Assembly: GCA_051453625.1 (NCBI GenBank)
Contig: JBOZIK010000001.1
Location: 153,484,526-153,548,525, forward strand
Reading direction: 5' to 3'
Length of the DNA: 64,000 bases
Origin: Welwitschia mirabilis
Lineage: Eukaryota > Gnetophyta > Gnetopsida > Welwitschiales
Part shown: in pieces, positions 35,050 to 48,262 of the stretch
Layout: every line of letters begins with the position of its first letter
Numbering within the stretch: the first letter of the stretch is position 1
The notes under the pieces: model-generated
What the model saw: only the letters and a program-made list of their open reading frames with translations
The model's database searches: none
Told to the model about the DNA's origin: nothing
Program-made: the position numbers and the translations under genes

Positions 35050-37107
35050 TCTTTCTTCTTACCTATGTCTTTTATGGAATTATGACATTTGGATTACTCC
35101 GATCTATATTAGTTTGCTATGTAATATACATATTTTGTGATTTTTAGGATTTATTTAAGGATGTAATGTTTGCATAAATACACATTGCAATAATATGTAA
35201 GGATGTGATCTAATGTTGTTACCATATTCACTAAGAATATAGACATAACACTTACATTCAAATATGTGGAGATGGTTTATAGTAGTCTTATCTTCATTCC
35301 TTATCTTCATCCCATTTTTCAATAGGAACTACTCCCTTTTATAAGCATGATTGAAATGATTGTTGAGATATGTAATGGTACTAATAGATTTACCACTCAA
35401 ATAGATTTTTAGAGACCTTGAAGTACATAATTAAATGTACCATATTTATAATGTTCTAATTAATTTATCTAGCAGTGTTATTTGTTTAGACATTATTTTA
35501 AATGCCTAATGGCTTTCGAAGTATTAAAGTTCTTAAATTTAGTTAATGTAAATTCACCACATTATTAAGATGAAAACTCTTAATCTTACACTCTAATTTA
35601 TTTTTTACCTTTTTTAAAATTATTGAAAACATTTAAAACATAATATTTATATTTCATGGAATACATCCATTTCATGTTCATAATATTATTAATCAGATAT
35701 TTCAAGTATTAACATTTATGGATTGTAGGAAGTGGCATAAGATCATATAGATCACTATGAATGAGTAAAATTATCTAATCATGCATCAATTACTAAATAA
35801 AAAATAATTGCAAGTTCCTTTATTTATTATGCATGATTCATACTAAGAAAAATCATATGGAGTAAAGGAAGAAGGCAATGTTCATTTTCATGTACTGCAT
35901 TTGAAAAATAAGGATCAGGATATTATAAGTAAGCATGCCATAGTTTAAATGAGGAAATATATTCTTGTAAAACATTATTAGAAAGTTCATCTATATCAAC
36001 ATATCATTAGAGACACATTATGTTTTCATTAATGATAATATTTTGATTAGCATAAAAAATATCAATGAAATTATTCATCATAGAAATTAAATGATCTTTT
36101 CTAATAAAAGTAAGAAGTAAAAGAAGATGATACTTTAAATATAAAATACACAATACATGAGATATTGTTAACTATAAGAAAAGACAAATAAAATGTAACC
36201 AAATTATGATATTCCACAAAACATAGAGTCATGTTTTCTAAATAATATTAACTACATTATGCTATAAAATCATTAACATAGTCACATTTATAATTCATAT
36301 ACCTAATTACATCAATATTGAGGATCTAAGGTTTGTCATCCATACTTTCAAATTCATAACATTCAAAAACTACATTGGATTCATAGTAGTTAACATAATT
36401 AAAAGAACTAAAACCATTAATAATTTAATTTGAGTTTATTCTATGTTGTTTAATAGTAATAAGTGGTATAACCTTATCTTCAATAATGTAAACATTAATG
36501 TTTATTATTCTTTGAAGTAACATTATTTCATTTTAATATCTTATTTATCTAAAATTAATGGTGATGAGGTGGATATGCTTATTAGTTTTGACGAGATTAC
36601 TCTTTATCATAATGTTTCACATTAGAATAAGGTGGTTTGATTAAAGAATGCTTATTTGAATGTGATACATCATAATAATATGATACTTTGAATGTAACAT
36701 TAAAGGATGAGTAGCTAGTAAAATGGAACTATGCTTTAGTAGTAATGAGATTCTTCCTAAGTGTATCAATGATAATGTTTAATATTTTATTTCTATTATT
36801 TAGTGGTAAAATGTAGCTACATAGATATGAATCCTCTAGTTGATGTAATGGATGCAAGATTGATTCTATGGATTAATCTTAAAAAATTTACTTTAATATC
36901 AGTTATTTTTATAATCAACTACTATATCTTACCTTTTTCATAATGTAAGTTATTTATGGTTATGATAAGAGTAACACTTGTAATAAGAGTAATAAGCTTT
37001 AGATTATTGTTTAAGTAGATCTTATCTTCCAATGCAATAGAGGTGCTGTAATTCATCTTATTTAATTTATCTATTTCTTATGTTATAAAGCCATAGATAT
37101 TTTCCAT
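35050..37107 (-). pseudogene. Ty1-copia gag-integrase remnant
   Basis: Read on the minus strand from 37107: gag starts with EIDKLNKMNYSTSIALEDKI (about 37018-37080), the pattern of copia gag proteins that bind a short N-terminal substrate-like motif. A Lys/Tyr-rich stretch down to about 36600 probably holds the rest of gag. The pre-integrase and integrase follow. A degenerate zinc-binding stretch lies at 35870-35945, and IHSDLYDLMPLPTIHK (about 35713-35763) matches IHSDLCGPMPTPS with its catalytic Asp. INHLHIFECKCYVYIL (about 35229-35280) is the VxHLRxFGCxAYVxxP block. No RT or RNase H motif was found further left. Stops and frameshifts are frequent. Protease is not recognisable. Confidence 0.8.
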
Positions 37108-37825
37108 TATTTTATTTGAGCTATATGTGAACTTTAAAATATTATCTTCATCCTAATTCTAAAAAGAAACATGTGGTTTCTCAAAAATACCTTATTAAAG
37201 CCACATATGGACATGGTGGATATGAAATCTTCATGTTAATCATCTTAAGTTTAATCATATTAATGGGGGATGTGCATAGTTTTAATAATTTTGGTTATTA
37301 TCACCATCCTAAAAATGTCTAACAAGATCTAAAACTTCCCTTTTAAAGTGATCATGACTAAGAAAAAACAAATAAGAGATGATAAGTGATGATGTATAAT
37401 CGATTCTTAGGGGTATCTTTCTTACATCCATGATTGAAAATGATCTATAGATCACATGGAAAAAATTATCAAATGGGGATGATAAATTAATATAAAAGAA
37501 TAAAATGGTACATTCAATTTGAAATAAATTTTACTTACATTCATAATTTAAGCAATCCATTTAAATTATAATGATATGAAGAGATAACAAAAAGGAAAAT
37601 TGTAAAGTTACAATAGAGAAGTATAATTAATTCAAAACAAATCTTATTCATATCCATAGTTTAAGTGTTCTATCTAATCCATAATAGTGTGATAAAATAA
37701 GAGATCATAAGTGAAATTCTAGATAATGATAAATTAAAATTAAACTTACATAAAGAAAAATAAAATAATTCTACGTTAAACATTTTATGTGAATGTGATT
37801 ATTCTTAACAAAAGAGCCCTATTCA
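37108..37825 (-). other. leader upstream of the minus-strand copia gag
   Basis: No LTR or primer site for the copia remnant could be fixed here. Between about 37517 and 37740 two diverged units about 112 bp long follow each other (AATTTGAAATAAATTTTACT and AATTCAAAACAAATCTTATT start equivalent parts). The next element, an LTR of another family, starts at 37826. Confidence 0.45.
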
Positions 37826-39296
37826 TGTATTGTAGTGAATCAGATTTAACTAAGTGAGAACCTAGTATCATTCTTTCATTAGGGTATATGTGGAACTTTT
37901 ACACAATAAATACAATGATTCTAACTTGCAATGAAAATCAAACAAAATAAACACTAAAATATTGAGAATGAAGAGATCTTTTCTTAGTAATATAAGGGAA
38001 CAAAGTGCAATAAAGGTCTAATTAATTCATCTAATACTCCACCTTCTTCTAATGACTCCTATATCCTCAAATAGAACTAAAATCATCAAGTTGTTAAGGC
38101 TTGGCATGAAGGCATAATATCACCCACCACATGATGTTAGTAAGTTATCCAATTCAAATGATCCTTCATAGTCCTTCATAAGCATGAAAAGTATGTACAA
38201 AGGTGTACAAGATCCANNNNNNNNNNCAAATGATAATAATAATAAATATTATTGAAGTAATCTAAAAAAAATTGCTAGGTATGAAAGAACTTAATAATCA
38301 AATAGTTTAACATAAACATTTTAATAACAAATGAATAATCATTAATAATGAAAGAATGAAATCTACTTAAGAACTAGTTTTACCTAAAGATTACTAATAT
38401 CAAATGAATTGTACATTAACAATGAAAGGATGAAAACCAATTCTTGCACTAAAATCTAAAAAATATACATTACATTAAAAGAGGAAGGGTAAAAATGAAG
38501 GACTCCTTCACTAGCCTTGGAAAAATCAGCTCCTAAGAAAGGTGATTAGAAAACCATGCTGTTCTAAAACTCTAATTCTTTTTCCATGTTAACTAACTAA
38601 TAGATCCATTACAATAGGATCTTAAGGCCATTTATAGATAAGGAAAGGCTTAGATATCTTTTTATGATTGTGTTAGATGAGTGATTGGTGGATTCTTACA
38701 TAAGAGGGATTACATTTAAGTAGTTACTTAGGAAGAAAGTTACAATTTTTGGCATGCAATCATAAAGGAGGATTCTTTATCTTCAAGTGCAAGAAATATG
38801 CTAAGATGTTTCTTTAATGATGATGAATCTGCCACTAGATGTCATGTCATGTGTCTTTCACATAATTATCCTCATTATTGTCACATGTTACTGCAATATG
38901 TCATTTTATACTTTCACCATGTATCATCAAGTTTGAAGATTTATTCTAGATTACTTTTGACCTATCTCATAAGTTAATTGTGATGAAATCCCAAAATTAA
39001 TGTAAGAATGTAATTTTTAATAAGTCTCAGCTTAGAATACTAATGGGTTCAGTCATCTTAGTTGATGACACTAGCATTGCTTATTGGAATTCCTTTAAGT
39101 TTTATAATGTTTCTCTAAAAGCTAGCAATAAATCTAATAATGTTAGAGAAAATCTCATATTTTCTTGAAACATAATAAAAAGGCTAAATGACATCATTTT
39201 ATGATAAATTGATGAATTAGATATCTTTTCCTATGCTAAATTAATCAATTATACTTGTTTGTAACATTATACTTGTTTGTAATGTTACTTTTTGCA
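37826..39296 (-). repeat. LTR of unclassified element, left copy (3' LTR if read on minus)
   Basis: It is homologous over its whole length (1471 bp) to 42908-44384 (1477 bp) in the same orientation, with both copies bounded by TG and CA. On the minus strand it starts TGCAAAAAGTAACATTAC. A TATA-like box on the minus strand (complement of TTTATAGATAAGG, about 38631-38643) lies at the same place as a better one in the right copy. A 10-N gap sits at 38217-38226. A small 18-bp duplication occurs at 39248-39283. Confidence 0.8.
38217..38226. other. assembly gap (10 N)
   Basis: The right LTR copy is continuous here. Aligning both copies by eye suggests that only about one base is really missing, so the ten N are nominal. 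Confidence 0.95.
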
Positions 39297-39820
39297 TGTA
39301 AACACAACTTCTAATTAGACATTTTCTAGTATCTTAGAAAAAATCTAATAAATAAATGATTAAGATGAAAAAATTGACTAAGTGAAAATTTTCAATTATA
39401 GAAATAATATCATTTTCAAAAATGTTTTATCAATCTTTAACAATTAAGACATCATAATTGAAAAGATTCTATAAAATGGATGTCATACCTTCTAACCAAA
39501 ATTAAACTTTGTCTTTAAATTTAAAAGGATAGAAAATTTTATATAAATCTTTTAAGAACAAATCACAAATCTAGAAAATGATGTTGATATAAGTATTTAA
39601 AAGAAAAACTATAATGTAATCTAAGGAAAAATAAAACATGAAACCAAATAGAAATTGCATCCTCCACAAATTTAAAAATTTTTTTATCTAAGTTAATGGC
39701 CATATTTATTAGAAATTTTACAAATTTTATTCTAAGTTTAAAATGCATCATATTGAAAAATAAATCAAGAGTCTTCTAGATAAACCTATAAGTAATCAAA
39801 AATTGGTTACATAAACATTT

Positions 39821-39924
39821 CAAGTATATAAGTTATGGAAAGTGAACACAAAAGGATATCCAACTTCCATCTCAAGTATATAAGTTATGGAAAGTGAACA
39901 CAAAAGGATATCCAACTTCCATCT
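39821..39924 (+). repeat. perfect 52-bp tandem duplication
   Basis: 39821-39872 and 39873-39924 are two identical copies of a unit beginning CAAGTATATAAGTTATGGAA. Identity without any change in a region where all other repeats are diverged implies a recent event, or an assembly or sequencing artefact. Confidence 0.97.
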
Positions 39925-40559
39925 TTTTAATTCCATTTTATTTTTTTTCAATGATCATACTTTATCTCTTATTTAAAGAATTTAGCTCAAATTGGACATC
40001 TAGTGTTATGACATCTCTTTCCAATAGAATTAAGCATGTTCATATATAAAGAAGTTATTGCTACTAGTGAGTATCTATAGCCTCAGTTCAATTAGACATA
40101 TCATAAAATAAATCATTATAACTACATTACTAGTGAGCATCATAGCCCAAATGTGATTAACTAAACCTAATTTTTAATTAATCATTATCTAATCTTCTTT
40201 TTAGAGAAGAGATATTTAATTTTCTTTTAATTACTCCTTTTAATATTCAATTGATTTTGATGCACATGAAGGTGTGGTTGGCTCATTAGTCTAATTAAGA
40301 AAAATCTTATACCCATCAAGAGCTTTAGATTTAAAGAAAATGTACAAAGGTAGATCCCATATTTTTAACCAATTTTCCCAAAATTGAAAGCATTAAGCAA
40401 ATGTGCTTTTAATAATTAACTCAAACTAAGCATAACACTTCATTAAAAGCCCATAACTAAACTTAACTAAAATAGTTACTTAAGTGATAATAATATTATT
40501 TTATTGTTAATGTTATTTAAGGGCCATTAGGATGGGTCTATTAATCTTAGGAATTCATA

Positions 40560-41761
40560 AGTAAATTGATTAGAGTAAATTGTTTGTTGGCTTAGAGGAA
40601 TCATTAAGAAATGGAAGCAATAAATGAAAAGGCTTAAAAGGATGAAATTGAGGGTTTCCCAAGTGGAAGGATTTAAGAAAATGATTATAAGCATGGTAGT
40701 ACTTATTAGGTTTTATGTGAGAAAGATCATCAAGCACACATGTTTTTAAAACTTTTTTCTAAAATAAATTTAGCCTAAAAAAATATATTCTAAAATAAAA
40801 ATCTAAAATTTTAAACTCTCTAAGGTGATATATGCAAGAAGGCTCAAGAGTATGAAAATGAAATTTAAATGATTCAAAACATTGTAAATCATTTCGAATT
40901 GGGAGGAAATCCATGTAGATTTTTATGTACAAGTCTATGAATTTAGAAAGAACATTAGCACAAGTAGAAAGGCTTATGAATTTAAAGTTAGCAATAGTCT
41001 ATTTGTTAGCTTCTTTCTATTTAGTAAACAACTCTTGCAAGAAATCATTTTAAGTTGAATTAAAAGTTTCTTAATAAGTAAATGTTTATTAGAAGAATTA
41101 AAATCTTTGAAAGTTGGTTGCAATGCTGAAGAATGTTTCTAATTAATGTTTGAATTTTTCTTAATATTTAAAAGTGAAAAGAAATTATTGATTCATCAAA
41201 TTATTGATAAAAATATGAGGATGGATCATGAAATGATTCTTTGTTAATGTTTTCTCCCTTACTAAGGTTACTATGGGATTCTTTCTTAAGCAAAAATGGT
41301 TGTAAATCAATGTTTTCTTTATTGATGTCACTTAATGATTCATCCTTTATTATATTACTTTCTAAGGTATAACCTTCCTTACATAGTTTTTCATCTTTTG
41401 AATCATCCTATGATATGTTTAACCCTTTACCAAAGTATAGATTTCTTATACATAATTGATTATTTACTAGTGCATTCCTAAACTCAATATCATCATTCAT
41501 TTATTAATTAGTTTAGTTATCATTACTAAAGGATATAGATTGGGTATCATAGGTTTCTCTATTCTTAATCCTTTAAATGTTTTCAAGACTCTTAAATTCT
41601 TTAATTTTAGGAATGTCTTCTTTTTATTGATTGATAATTCCAATGATTTTAGTACCAATCTAGGTTATTTGTTAAAGGATTTTCTCAAGGTTACTTAGGA
41701 AAGATTAGTATTATTCCAAATTTTTCTTATGATCTTCATTAATTTGGTTTTGAGCATCCAT
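40560..41761 (-). pseudogene. gag-like frame of unknown family in the LTR element
   Basis: On the minus strand an ATG at 41761 opens MDAQNQINEDHKKNLE, followed by stops but a continuing Lys/Asn/Glu-rich frame; a further piece at about 40560-41000 reads LPIRNDLQCFESFKFHFHTL and NPQFHPFKPFHLLLPF. Its position, about 1.1 kb behind the primer-site-like sequence and first after the leader, is that of gag. No conserved motif (zinc knuckle, protease) is recognisable, so the protein family is unknown. It is clearly inactive because of its many stops. Confidence 0.4.
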
Positions 41762-42907
41762 AAAAGTTTTTTCCCCTAACTCCTAAAATGAAATGAATAA
41801 AGGTTGTTATTATAAAAGGAAGATAGATGATAAGGATAAAATGATGAAATATAAGAATCATGAAATGCAATGGAAGGTGTGGGATTAAATGCCTATTAAT
41901 AATTATGTGTTTTAAATTTGGAATAAATAATTTAATTGGTAAGTAAATGGTATTGCTTAAATGAATATATAAAGGAGGTTGAAGAGTAATGATTGTGATA
42001 GTTACATTAGATACAATACCCTAAATTTTTATTTGGGTTAAATATAATTTCCTATAGTTCTAGGTTAGTCATGATTAGGTATTTTATAGGGATTATCACA
42101 ATTTACATAAATAGAGTGGGGTTCAAAAAGTATTTCAAATGAATTATATGCCCAAATCATGTTAAATGTTTTTCAGATTACAAATTATAAAATTAACTAC
42201 AAGATTCCATTTTCCTAACTTTTTAAGTTTTCAGGAGGGCTTGATATCATAAATGTTTTAGAGTGTTAAGAAATAAAATTATGTAATATTTCAATCTATT
42301 CTAAGTGAGATGTCCAATGGTGCTAGGTAGTAAAGAAGGCAGTATTAGTTAAGATAAGACTTATAGTTTTAATAAAAACATATACTTTCAAAAACATCTC
42401 ATAAATTAAATAATGTTTTAGAATTACAAAAAAACCAAAATAGAAATAAAACAGGAATGCACATGAATCTACTCTTAATAAAAATTAATTAAAAATTTTT
42501 AGATTTTTAGTGTTTATAATAACAAGCTTGAACAAAAACCCAGAATTTACAAATGTAGAACCAAAAACACAAAAAAAAAGTTAGTCTTTAAGTTGTTTAC
42601 TCCTTGATTTTAATCATACAAAAATACTATTAACCCTATAAAAAAAATCAAGTTAGAGCAAGAAAAACTCAAAAAGAACTAGTTTAGGTATAACTAAAAA
42701 TAACTAGTACCAACCACTAGATGAAAAGAAACAAACACAAAAGAAAGAGATAATACATCAGTTGAGGTATTACTAGATATAAGTAGTGCCTACCACTAGA
42801 AAAATAAAATCTAACTAAAAAATTACAAGAAAGAAAAGCTTTTTTTCCCCTTTTTTTTGAATAACTGATATGCCACTTTTCTTAGTAATGATACTAAAAT
42901 CTATTTG

Positions 42908-42963
42908 TGTATAGAATTGAACTAGATTTAACAACATGAGAATCTAGTATCATTCTTTTACAA

Positions 42964-43019
<56 letters not shown>

Positions 43020-44384
43020 ATGTTAAAAGAGAAACATCATTATTCTAACTTGTAATGAAAATAAAGATAAAACAAAAATCCAAAGATTGAGAATAAAGTG
43101 ATCTTCACTTAGCAACATAAGAAAATGAAATACTTTAAAGATTTAATTAATTCACCTAATGCTCCACCTTCTTCTAATGACTCTTGTATCTTGAAACATA
43201 AATAAAATTATCAAGTTCTTAAGTATAAATGTGAAGGCATAATATCATCTAAAACATTAGTGTTAATGAGTTATATACTTCAATTGATCCTTGATATCCC
43301 TTTATAAGCATGGAAAGTATGAACAAAGGTACATAACATCTATCAAATTATAGCAATTATAAATATCATAGAAGTAACCTCAAATAACTCACTTAGCATG
43401 AAATAGCTTATTAATAAAATATTTCCATTTAAAATTGCTAATTCCAAATGAATGATTATTAATAATGAAATAATGAAATCTAGTTAAGAACTAGCTTTAC
43501 CTAAAAATTTCTAAGATCAAGTGAATTCAGAATTAATAATAAAAGGATAAAAACTAATTCTTGTATTAAAATATAAAAAATATATATTATATCAAAATAA
43601 GACAGATAAAGATGAACTTATCAATTAGTCTTCGAACAATCCACCCCTAAGAAAGGTTATTAGAACATCATGATATCATATCACTCTAAGTATTTCCCCA
43701 TGTTAGCCAATTAAAAGATCCATTAAAATGGTATCTCAAGGCCCTTTTATAAATAAGGACAAGCTTGTAGAGCTTTTCATGATTATGTTAGCTGAGCGAT
43801 TGGTGGACGTCTACATAATAGGGGCTACATTTGTGTAGTTACTTTGAGAGGAAGTTATAATTTTTGGCATGTAGTTACAAAGGAGGATTATTTATCTCCA
43901 AGTACAAAAAGATGATGATATGTTTCTTTGATGATGATAAAGCTACCACTAGATGTCATGTCATATGTTTTTCATGTAATTATCCTTATTATTACCACAT
44001 GTTATTGTGACATGCCATTTTGTGCTTCTTCCATGTGTAATTAGGTTTGAAGATTTATTTTGGATTACTTACCTCATAATTTAATTATGATAAAATTTCC
44101 AAATTAATGTAGAAAAGGAAATTTTAATAAGTTTTATCTTAAAAGGATAGTAGCACCACTAGTCCTAGCTAGTAGCACTAACATTATTTACTAGAATTCC
44201 TTCATGTTTTACAATGTTCTCTAAAAGCCAATAATAAACCTACTAATGTTAGGAAAAATCTCATAATTTTACAAAAACATAATAAAAAGATAAAAAAGAT
44301 CATTTTATGATAAGTTGATTAATTACATATCTTTCCCTATTCTAAATTGATTAATTATGATTGTTTGTAATGTTAATTTTTACA
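42908..44384 (-). repeat. LTR of unclassified element, right copy (5' LTR if read on minus)
   Basis: It is the partner of 37826-39296. On the minus strand it starts TGTAAAAATTAACATTAC and carries a good TATA box (complement of CTTTTATAAATAAGG, 43744-43758), which fixes the orientation. An (AT)n run at 42965-43017 near its end is absent in the partner. The two LTRs are clearly diverged, so the insertion is old. Confidence 0.82.
42965..43017. repeat. (AT)n microsatellite
   Basis: About 26 uninterrupted AT units. The partner LTR has GGGTATATGTGG here, so the run expanded from a short TATAT seed after insertion. Confidence 0.98.
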
Positions 44385-47300
44385 TGTATATAGGGACTAA
44401 ATAATTAGATAATTAAGTGAAAACTTATTAATTTAAAGTCTTGTGCTCAAACTATGTATTAGCCACAAATGTTTTAAGCTTACTAGCCTTATCTATGAAA
44501 AAAGTAAAAAAACAATATGAACAACCTTGGTGGATCTTTTTGAGTCATCAGTGAATTTTGGTTACCTTAGAAAAGTAGCCCCCTTAATAAAGAGTAACAT
44601 AGCATATTAGTAATTTACTTATACCTCAAAATCTATAAATTTAAACTTATAATAATTATGCCTCCTTATCAACTTAGTGCTAAAACCTAAATGTACCTTA
44701 TAACTACGTCTTTAGTCTTTATTAAAGACACCCTTGACTATTAAGATATATATGAGAAAATGGACCTTAAGATGCATGAGATGTTTATGCCTAAGTGAGG
44801 CATGACTCTTCTTATAACTTGATAGATTATAAAAATTTCTAAATTTTCAAATATTAATGGCTAACAAACCCAATGGAAACATTATTTTACATCATAAAAA
44901 ATCTTAATTTTTGATATTTAATAAATTATAATGCTTTGTGTCACTAAAAGCTCAATTTCTAAAGAAAAGTGTACTATTTTATTATCAATGAAATCATCTC
45001 CTAATGATGGAACTACGATAAATTTGATTTTTGTAGTATTTTGTAGTTGTCATCCAATGATAGGTATGCAATAGAAAATAGGTCATAACCAAAAGTTAAG
45101 AACATTCAAAAAGCTACTATAACTAAAAAGATGGCTATTACCAGCTATGACCCCATGATATCTATCGATGAATGAAAGGATGATTAAACAAATTTATATT
45201 ACCTAATATACAATATTGTAATAAGAAGAAAATAAATAGTTTTGTAACTTAAGAATGAAGTATTAAGCATGTTATGATATGTAGGTGATAAGGATTGAGA
45301 ATTTGACTTAAATAATTGATAATTAAAAATTTTAATAATAAGTAATATTTAAAAAATAATAATTAATCAAAAACAACATTTCTGGTATCTTCTCCACCAT
45401 ATGTAATTCTATGCATAGTTCATTGTAATCATGATAAAAATTACCTTGGAATCCATGTATAAATATAATCCTATACCTTGGAAAAAGAGGTTAGATGATT
45501 GAACAAATAGATAATAATTTATTTATAATTCTTTAACTATTTTGTAATTCAATTTCATTGTAATAAAAATTCAAATTTGAAATTCAATTAATAGCATCTT
45601 TAGTTTTCTTTTATGACAAATGATTCTTTTGAGGTCTTCTTACTGTTATTCTATTATAATGCTCTTGATCTAGGTTCTTTCATTATTTTTAATTTTATTT
45701 TGTTTAAATAATTTTAGTTTCTTGATTATAAGAATATTAAATTATAGATACCAGTAAAAGTAGGAAGTTGAGTTAATGTTCAAATTTTCAATTTCATTTA
45801 TTTCTTATATATCAAGTCCTTAATCTATAACCAGTTTAATACATGATTGAGTTTCTAGTATGAGTGAATGTATCTTTCATTCTATAAGATACATTTCATT
45901 CTTGGCTTCATTAGAGTATCATTTATAGGCAAGTGAATTTAAGCATACTATTAATAGGGGAATAGACTATTAGTGGTATAGAATTATGATTATCCATGTT
46001 TTTAATAAGCATAAACTACTAAATGTTTTATTTTTTATTATATTTTGATTTCCATTGCAATTACATTATTTTAATTGATTAATTACTATTGGATCACGAA
46101 AAAATAGATATATAAAAGTGATTTTTCCATCCTAGGTTCTATTATCTTGAATCCACATCCTAAGCTTTCACAGATACAATAAAATATGTCAAAAGTTAGC
46201 TTAGCTAAATCTCATCACTATTACAAGTTTTATGTTATTGCTAGGGAAGCATTGGTAATCTAAGATTTTAGAATAGTTTGGTTTTATTTCCAATTTATGA
46301 AGTATGTTTATTAATATTTTTATCTTTCGAAACACATGGATTTTTGATTAATTAGTTTTTTATATTAAAAATATATCTAAATTAAGTACTTGTTTTCATG
46401 ATTTTAAATTTCCATATCTAAAATTTAGGTTTTCTAAAATTACTTTCTTAATATTAAGGTTTAAATTTTTAAAAGACAATTCTCTTTTTATAAATATTTG
46501 ACTTAAGTTTAACTATTTATTCTGTCTCATTTATTGCATTACTATTTTATTATATGTCACTTTGTAATAAATTTTATTATATTAAATTCATAATTGCTTC
46601 ATGATAAAACTAAGTTTTTAACTTGCTATAGTATGTCAGATTAATCATTATTTTATGTTGCATTGCAATTATTGTAGATCTATCATATATGTACTTTTTA
46701 TTTCTTATGTTGTGATAAAATACATTTATACCTAATTTTATATTTTGTTTAAGCTATAATTTGAATTTTTCTTTGGAATTTTGATTACTTATATGATTTG
46801 TTTAATTTATCTTTTACCATTCAAATTGTAGTCATTGTCTCTCTTCAAGTAAAAATTTTATAATTGGTCCTTATTTTTATAAAAAAAATATATACTTAAA
46901 ATTTGTCATTGCCTTTATGTACATCATGAAGATTCCTAATAATTAAACAAAAGGAAGATAACTACAAGAAAATTAAGAATATTTAGAAGTAGAGCTCTAC
47001 ATCAGATGCCTGAATTTAAGTAAGTACCCTAAGCTCCCTAATTTTAATTTAAAAACATAAGGTTTTAAGTCAATTGCATCATTATCAAAGTTATTCTTTT
47101 GAAAATAATAGATCAGAAATAGTTTTTCTAGAAATTTTTAATATAGATAAATTTATTTTTTCAAATACGAAAAAGATCATATTTTATTTCCAAAAAAGAA
47201 AAAGAAAGATTTTTTTAAGGTTAAGAAGAGTTGTTTCTTTTCTTTTCCTTTTCGTTTTAATAAGTAAACTACAAGTTATATTTCGAATAATTAATTTTAT

Positions 47301-48262
47301 GCATATTTAAAAAACTAGGAAACAATCAAAGTCTTTTAGAAATATATTTCCAATTAATTATAAGGTCCTTTATCCAAATTTGAATTAGAAACTCACAAGG
47401 TACAAACCATTCAACAATGGCAATTCAAACTAAAAGTTCACATCAAATAGAAAATCAAAGGAAATATCTTGAAGAACAAGAAAATCTTAATAGTGACAAC
47501 TATTTTCTAGTAAATTCATTAATCCTTGATCTAGTTCAAAGGTTTGATTAATATTAACCTCAAAGATAAACCTTTTATAACTCTTACAAGCTCTTGACCA
47601 TTATGATTTACTAAGAATTATTTAGCTAAATCAAAGTAAACTAGTAATTAGACATTATAGAATTTACTTTTACTTAATCTTCCTATCTAATCAACATAAA
47701 TTAAGAATTAAGAAGTAGTTCTACTACCCTAGAATAAGTAGTGGAAGATTTCATCTCAAGAGAAAAATCATTTTTTCACAATCTCACCTTATCCTTTAGT
47801 AGGATCCTCTTGTGTGATAGAATACACTAACCCTGAACTAGAAAGGAAAAGAAAATGTAAATAAATTATTGAACCAAAATCATAATAATAATAACTAGAT
47901 ATGCCTTTGTCTATATGATACTCTAATAAATTAAGCTAAGAACTCAATGCATCTTTAGTTTAATTAAGTAGGGGAATCAGAACCAATATTTGAATTAGCT
48001 ACAACCAATAATAAATCAAAATTATAAACTTGGATATGTAATTAAAAATGTTAACACTTTATGTAATCTAAGTTAAGAAAAATTTATTTCTAAATACAAC
48101 TTTACATTATATGCTAACATCGACATTTTCATCAAAATGACTTGTAGTAACTTTTGAAAATTAAATACTACTTATAAATTATACCTAATCCTTGAATCAA
48201 ATGGGTAAGCTTATGATAACTAATGTCTTATTAATGCTACTCCTATAACTATTTATAAGCAT
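44385..48262. other. unassigned AT-rich sequence
   Basis: No protein motif was recognised in 3.9 kb. Near 45447-45470 ATGTATAAATATAATCC is TATA-like and the flanking sequence resembles an LTR promoter, but no paired copy is seen. A stop-poor stretch starting with an ATG at 47417 (MAIQTKSSHQIENQRKYLEE) gives about 45 residues without a known motif. The frame at 47074-47310 is Phe/Lys/Ile-rich and has no family features. Confidence 0.4.

Larger units (their letters stand above)
39297..42907 (-). mobile_element. internal region of the 37826-44384 LTR element
   Basis: The 3.6-kb region lies between the two matching LTRs. Next to the right LTR the minus strand reads TAGTATCATTAC (42885-42896), similar to the tRNA-Met primer site TGGTATCAGAGC, which supports minus orientation. 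Then come a T-rich/A-rich stretch and two diverged repeat units with ACCAACCACTAG-type words (42650-42800). A decayed reading frame follows. No protease, RT or integrase motif is visible, so the element is probably non-autonomous or deleted. No convincing polypurine tract was found at the other end. Confidence 0.65.
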
